6,747 bases of DNA. Source: CAYGZM01 sp964354365 (GTDB lineage Bacteria > Planctomycetota > Phycisphaerae > Sedimentisphaerales > Anaerobacaceae). The notes beneath the pieces are model-generated. The model was given only the letters and a program-made list of their open reading frames with translations. It made no database searches and was not told the DNA's origin. Positions 5,339 through 6,747 of the stretch are shown here, piece after piece. The stretch is taken from positions 1 to 6,747 of the forward strand of contig CAYGZM010000179.1 of assembly GCA_964354365.1 (NCBI GenBank), read 5' to 3'. How positions within the stretch are numbered: position 1 is the first letter of the stretch; each line of letters begins with the position of its first letter. A program made the translations under genes and the position numbers.

Positions 5339-6747
5339 ATGACTTACTTGGCTGTACCCATATCAGCGCCGAATCCGGACCAGGCAGCCGACCAGATAAC
5401 CGGCGCCCTTGCCGCCGGCGCCGAGATGCTTGAATTGCGAGCCGATTACCTCAAAAACCTCAGCGTCGATATGGTCAGAAAGCTGGTTGCCGGAGTCAAG
5501 AGTGCGTCTGCTCGCCCGGCGCCGATAATCGTGACCTGCCGCGACAAGCGGCAGGGCGGCGCCATTTCTCATCCTGTACAGTTGCGGGTGGACGTGCTCA
5601 TCGATGCGCTAAAAGCCGGCGCCGAATTTGTCGATTTTGAGTATGAGAACTTTTTGAATACCCGGAACCAGGAGCGAATAAGGCGCGCTCTCTCGCAGAG
5701 TTCGAAAGGTCGGCTGATTCTGTCGGCCCACAATTTTGAGGGCAAATTCGACAATATCACCGAGCTGCATCGCCACATCCTGACCGTCTGTCCGCCGGCG
5801 ATTCCCAAGCTTGTTTACACCGCGAATCATATCAACGATTGCTTCGATGCATTGGATTCGCTGCAGAGAACCAGCGGCGAGCGAATCGTCTTCTGCATGG
5901 GCCAGGCCGGCCTGATCAGCAGAATACTTGCGAAAAAGCTCGGCAGTTTTGTGACTTTTGCGAGCATCGACGAGCAAACCGCCACCGCCCCCGGCCAGCT
6001 CACCGTCCGGCAGCTAAAGGACCTCTACCGCTACGATGCCATAGACCCCGATACACAGCTTTTCGGCGTGATTGCGGACCCCGTGGGCCATTCGCTCAGC
6101 CCCGTTATTCACAATGCCTGCTTCGCCCGGATGAATATGAACAGATTATATCTGCCGTTGCTCGTCCAGGGCGGGCAGGATGAATTCGATACATTCCTCC
6201 GCAATATCCTGCTGAGAAAATGGCTTCATTTCAGGGGCTTCAGCGTCACAATCCCGCACAAGCAAAGCGCGCTGGCATTTACAAAAGCCGGCCGAGGCGC
6301 AGCCGAACCGCTCGCCGAGAAGATCGCAGCGGTCAACACGCTGATAATCACCACCGACGGCAGGCTAAAGGCATACAACACCGATTACGCCGGCGCACTC
6401 GATGCGATTACCGGCGGTATGGGCATCGCCAGAGCCGACCTGAGCGGCCTGTCCGTTGCGGTCATCGGCGCAGGAGGCGTCGCAAGGGCCATTATCGCGG
6501 GGCTGACCGACGCACGCGCCAGAATCAGAATCTATAACCGCACGGTCAAAAAGGCGCAGAGGCTCGCAGAGGATTTCGCCTGCGAGTCTGCCGGCCTGGA
6601 TGACCTGCCGAACTTGGATGCTAAGCTGGTCATAAACTGCACGAGTATCGGTATGCACCCGAACATCGACGAATCGCCTTTGCCCGACGGCTGCCTGACA
6701 AAAGATATGACCGTCTTCGATACGGTCTATAACCCCGCCGAGACCCT
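5339..6747 (+). CDS. aroDE: Bifunctional type I 3-dehydroquinate dehydratase / shikimate dehydrogenase, 3' end cut by window
   Basis: The frame is open from ATG 5339 to the window end (469 residues seen). Residues 1 to about 235 are a type I dehydroquinase, which dehydrates 3-dehydroquinate to 3-dehydroshikimate through a Schiff base. LELRAD is at 31-36, the catalytic His is 131 in SAHNF, the Schiff-base Lys is 157 in PKLVYTA, and substrate contacts include Arg195 in GLISRI and Gln220 in APGQ. From about 241 follows NADPH-dependent shikimate dehydrogenase: GHSLSP (250-255), SVTIPHK with catalytic Lys308, AVNT (331-334), NTD with Asp349, the nucleotide loop GAGGVA (377-382), NRT (400-402) and NCTSIGM (433-439). 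By family length about 40-50 residues are missing at the right edge. An in-frame stop at 5267 and no other start codon fix ATG 5339 as the start. No Shine-Dalgarno sequence is visible. Gln72 stands where E. coli AroD has active-site Glu86. Confidence 0.95.
   Translation, partial: MTYLAVPISAPNPDQAADQITGALAAGAEMLELRADYLKNLSVDMVRKLVAGVKSASARPAPIIVTCRDKRQGGAISHPVQLRVDVLIDALKAGAEFVDFEYENFLNTRNQERIRRALSQSSKGRLILSAHNFEGKFDNITELHRHILTVCPPAIPKLVYTANHINDCFDALDSLQRTSGERIVFCMGQAGLISRILAKKLGSFVTFASIDEQTATAPGQLTVRQLKDLYRYDAIDPDTQLFGVIADPVGHSLSPVIHNACFARMNMNRLYLPLLVQGGQDEFDTFLRNILLRKWLHFRGFSVTIPHKQSALAFTKAGRGAAEPLAEKIAAVNTLIITTDGRLKAYNTDYAGALDAITGGMGIARADLSGLSVAVIGAGGVARAIIAGLTDARARIRIYNRTVKKAQRLAEDFACESAGLDDLPNLDAKLVINCTSIGMHPNIDESPLPDGCLTKDMTVFDTVYNPAET

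Noticed and set aside
1..6747. CRISPR arrays, tRNA or rRNA genes, transposases, phage genes
   Set aside because: None seen: no regularly spaced direct repeats, no cloverleaf-like or rRNA segments, and no mobile-element protein on either strand.

Overview
The window looks like a piece of a planctomycete chromosome, most likely class Phycisphaerae (PVC superphylum). The best clue is the large secreted protein in the middle. It ends in a dockerin-like calcium-binding repeat of the type 'GDVN-D--VN--DFA-L---WL', which I associate with Phycisphaerae secretomes, joined to a LamG-like domain. A fused aroD-aroE gene, known in Chlamydiae and other PVC bacteria, agrees with this. The assignment rests on recognition of sequence style, not on a database search.

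Layout, left to right. Positions 1-236 are non-coding. They hold a near-consensus sigma-70 promoter on the minus strand (94-122) firing out of the left edge, and a terminator-like hairpin with a U tract only about 30 nt beyond its predicted start (26-58). Positions 237-2306 carry a tight two-gene minus-strand operon: aroB (3-dehydroquinate synthase), then 9 nt later a DRE-TIM metallolyase-family aldolase of unknown substrate. Positions 2307-2657 are intergenic, with a 90-bp palindromic repeat element (2345-2434) and a weak candidate aroB promoter (2520-2548). Positions 2658-4979 encode, on the minus strand, a secreted multidomain C10-family (streptopain-like) cysteine peptidase with a LamG-like domain and a dockerin. 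Its best-supported start is an AUA codon behind a perfect Shine-Dalgarno sequence. Positions 4980-5338 are a divergent control region with a fully consensus promoter for the peptidase (5221-5249) and a long structured leader. From 5339 to the right edge, on the plus strand, runs a fused aroDE gene (3-dehydroquinate dehydratase plus shikimate dehydrogenase), cut off by the window end.

Functionally, aroB and aroDE supply three consecutive steps of the shikimate pathway: DAHP to 3-dehydroquinate, to 3-dehydroshikimate, to shikimate. The aldolase is translationally linked to aroB, but its role is not evident. The peptidase is a secreted, probably surface- or complex-associated protein unrelated to aromatic synthesis and sits between the two aro units. 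The most interesting signals are the AUA start combined with a roughly 235-nt structured leader in front of the peptidase, the aroB-aldolase pair, the palindromic repeat, and the very short promoter-terminator unit at the left edge.
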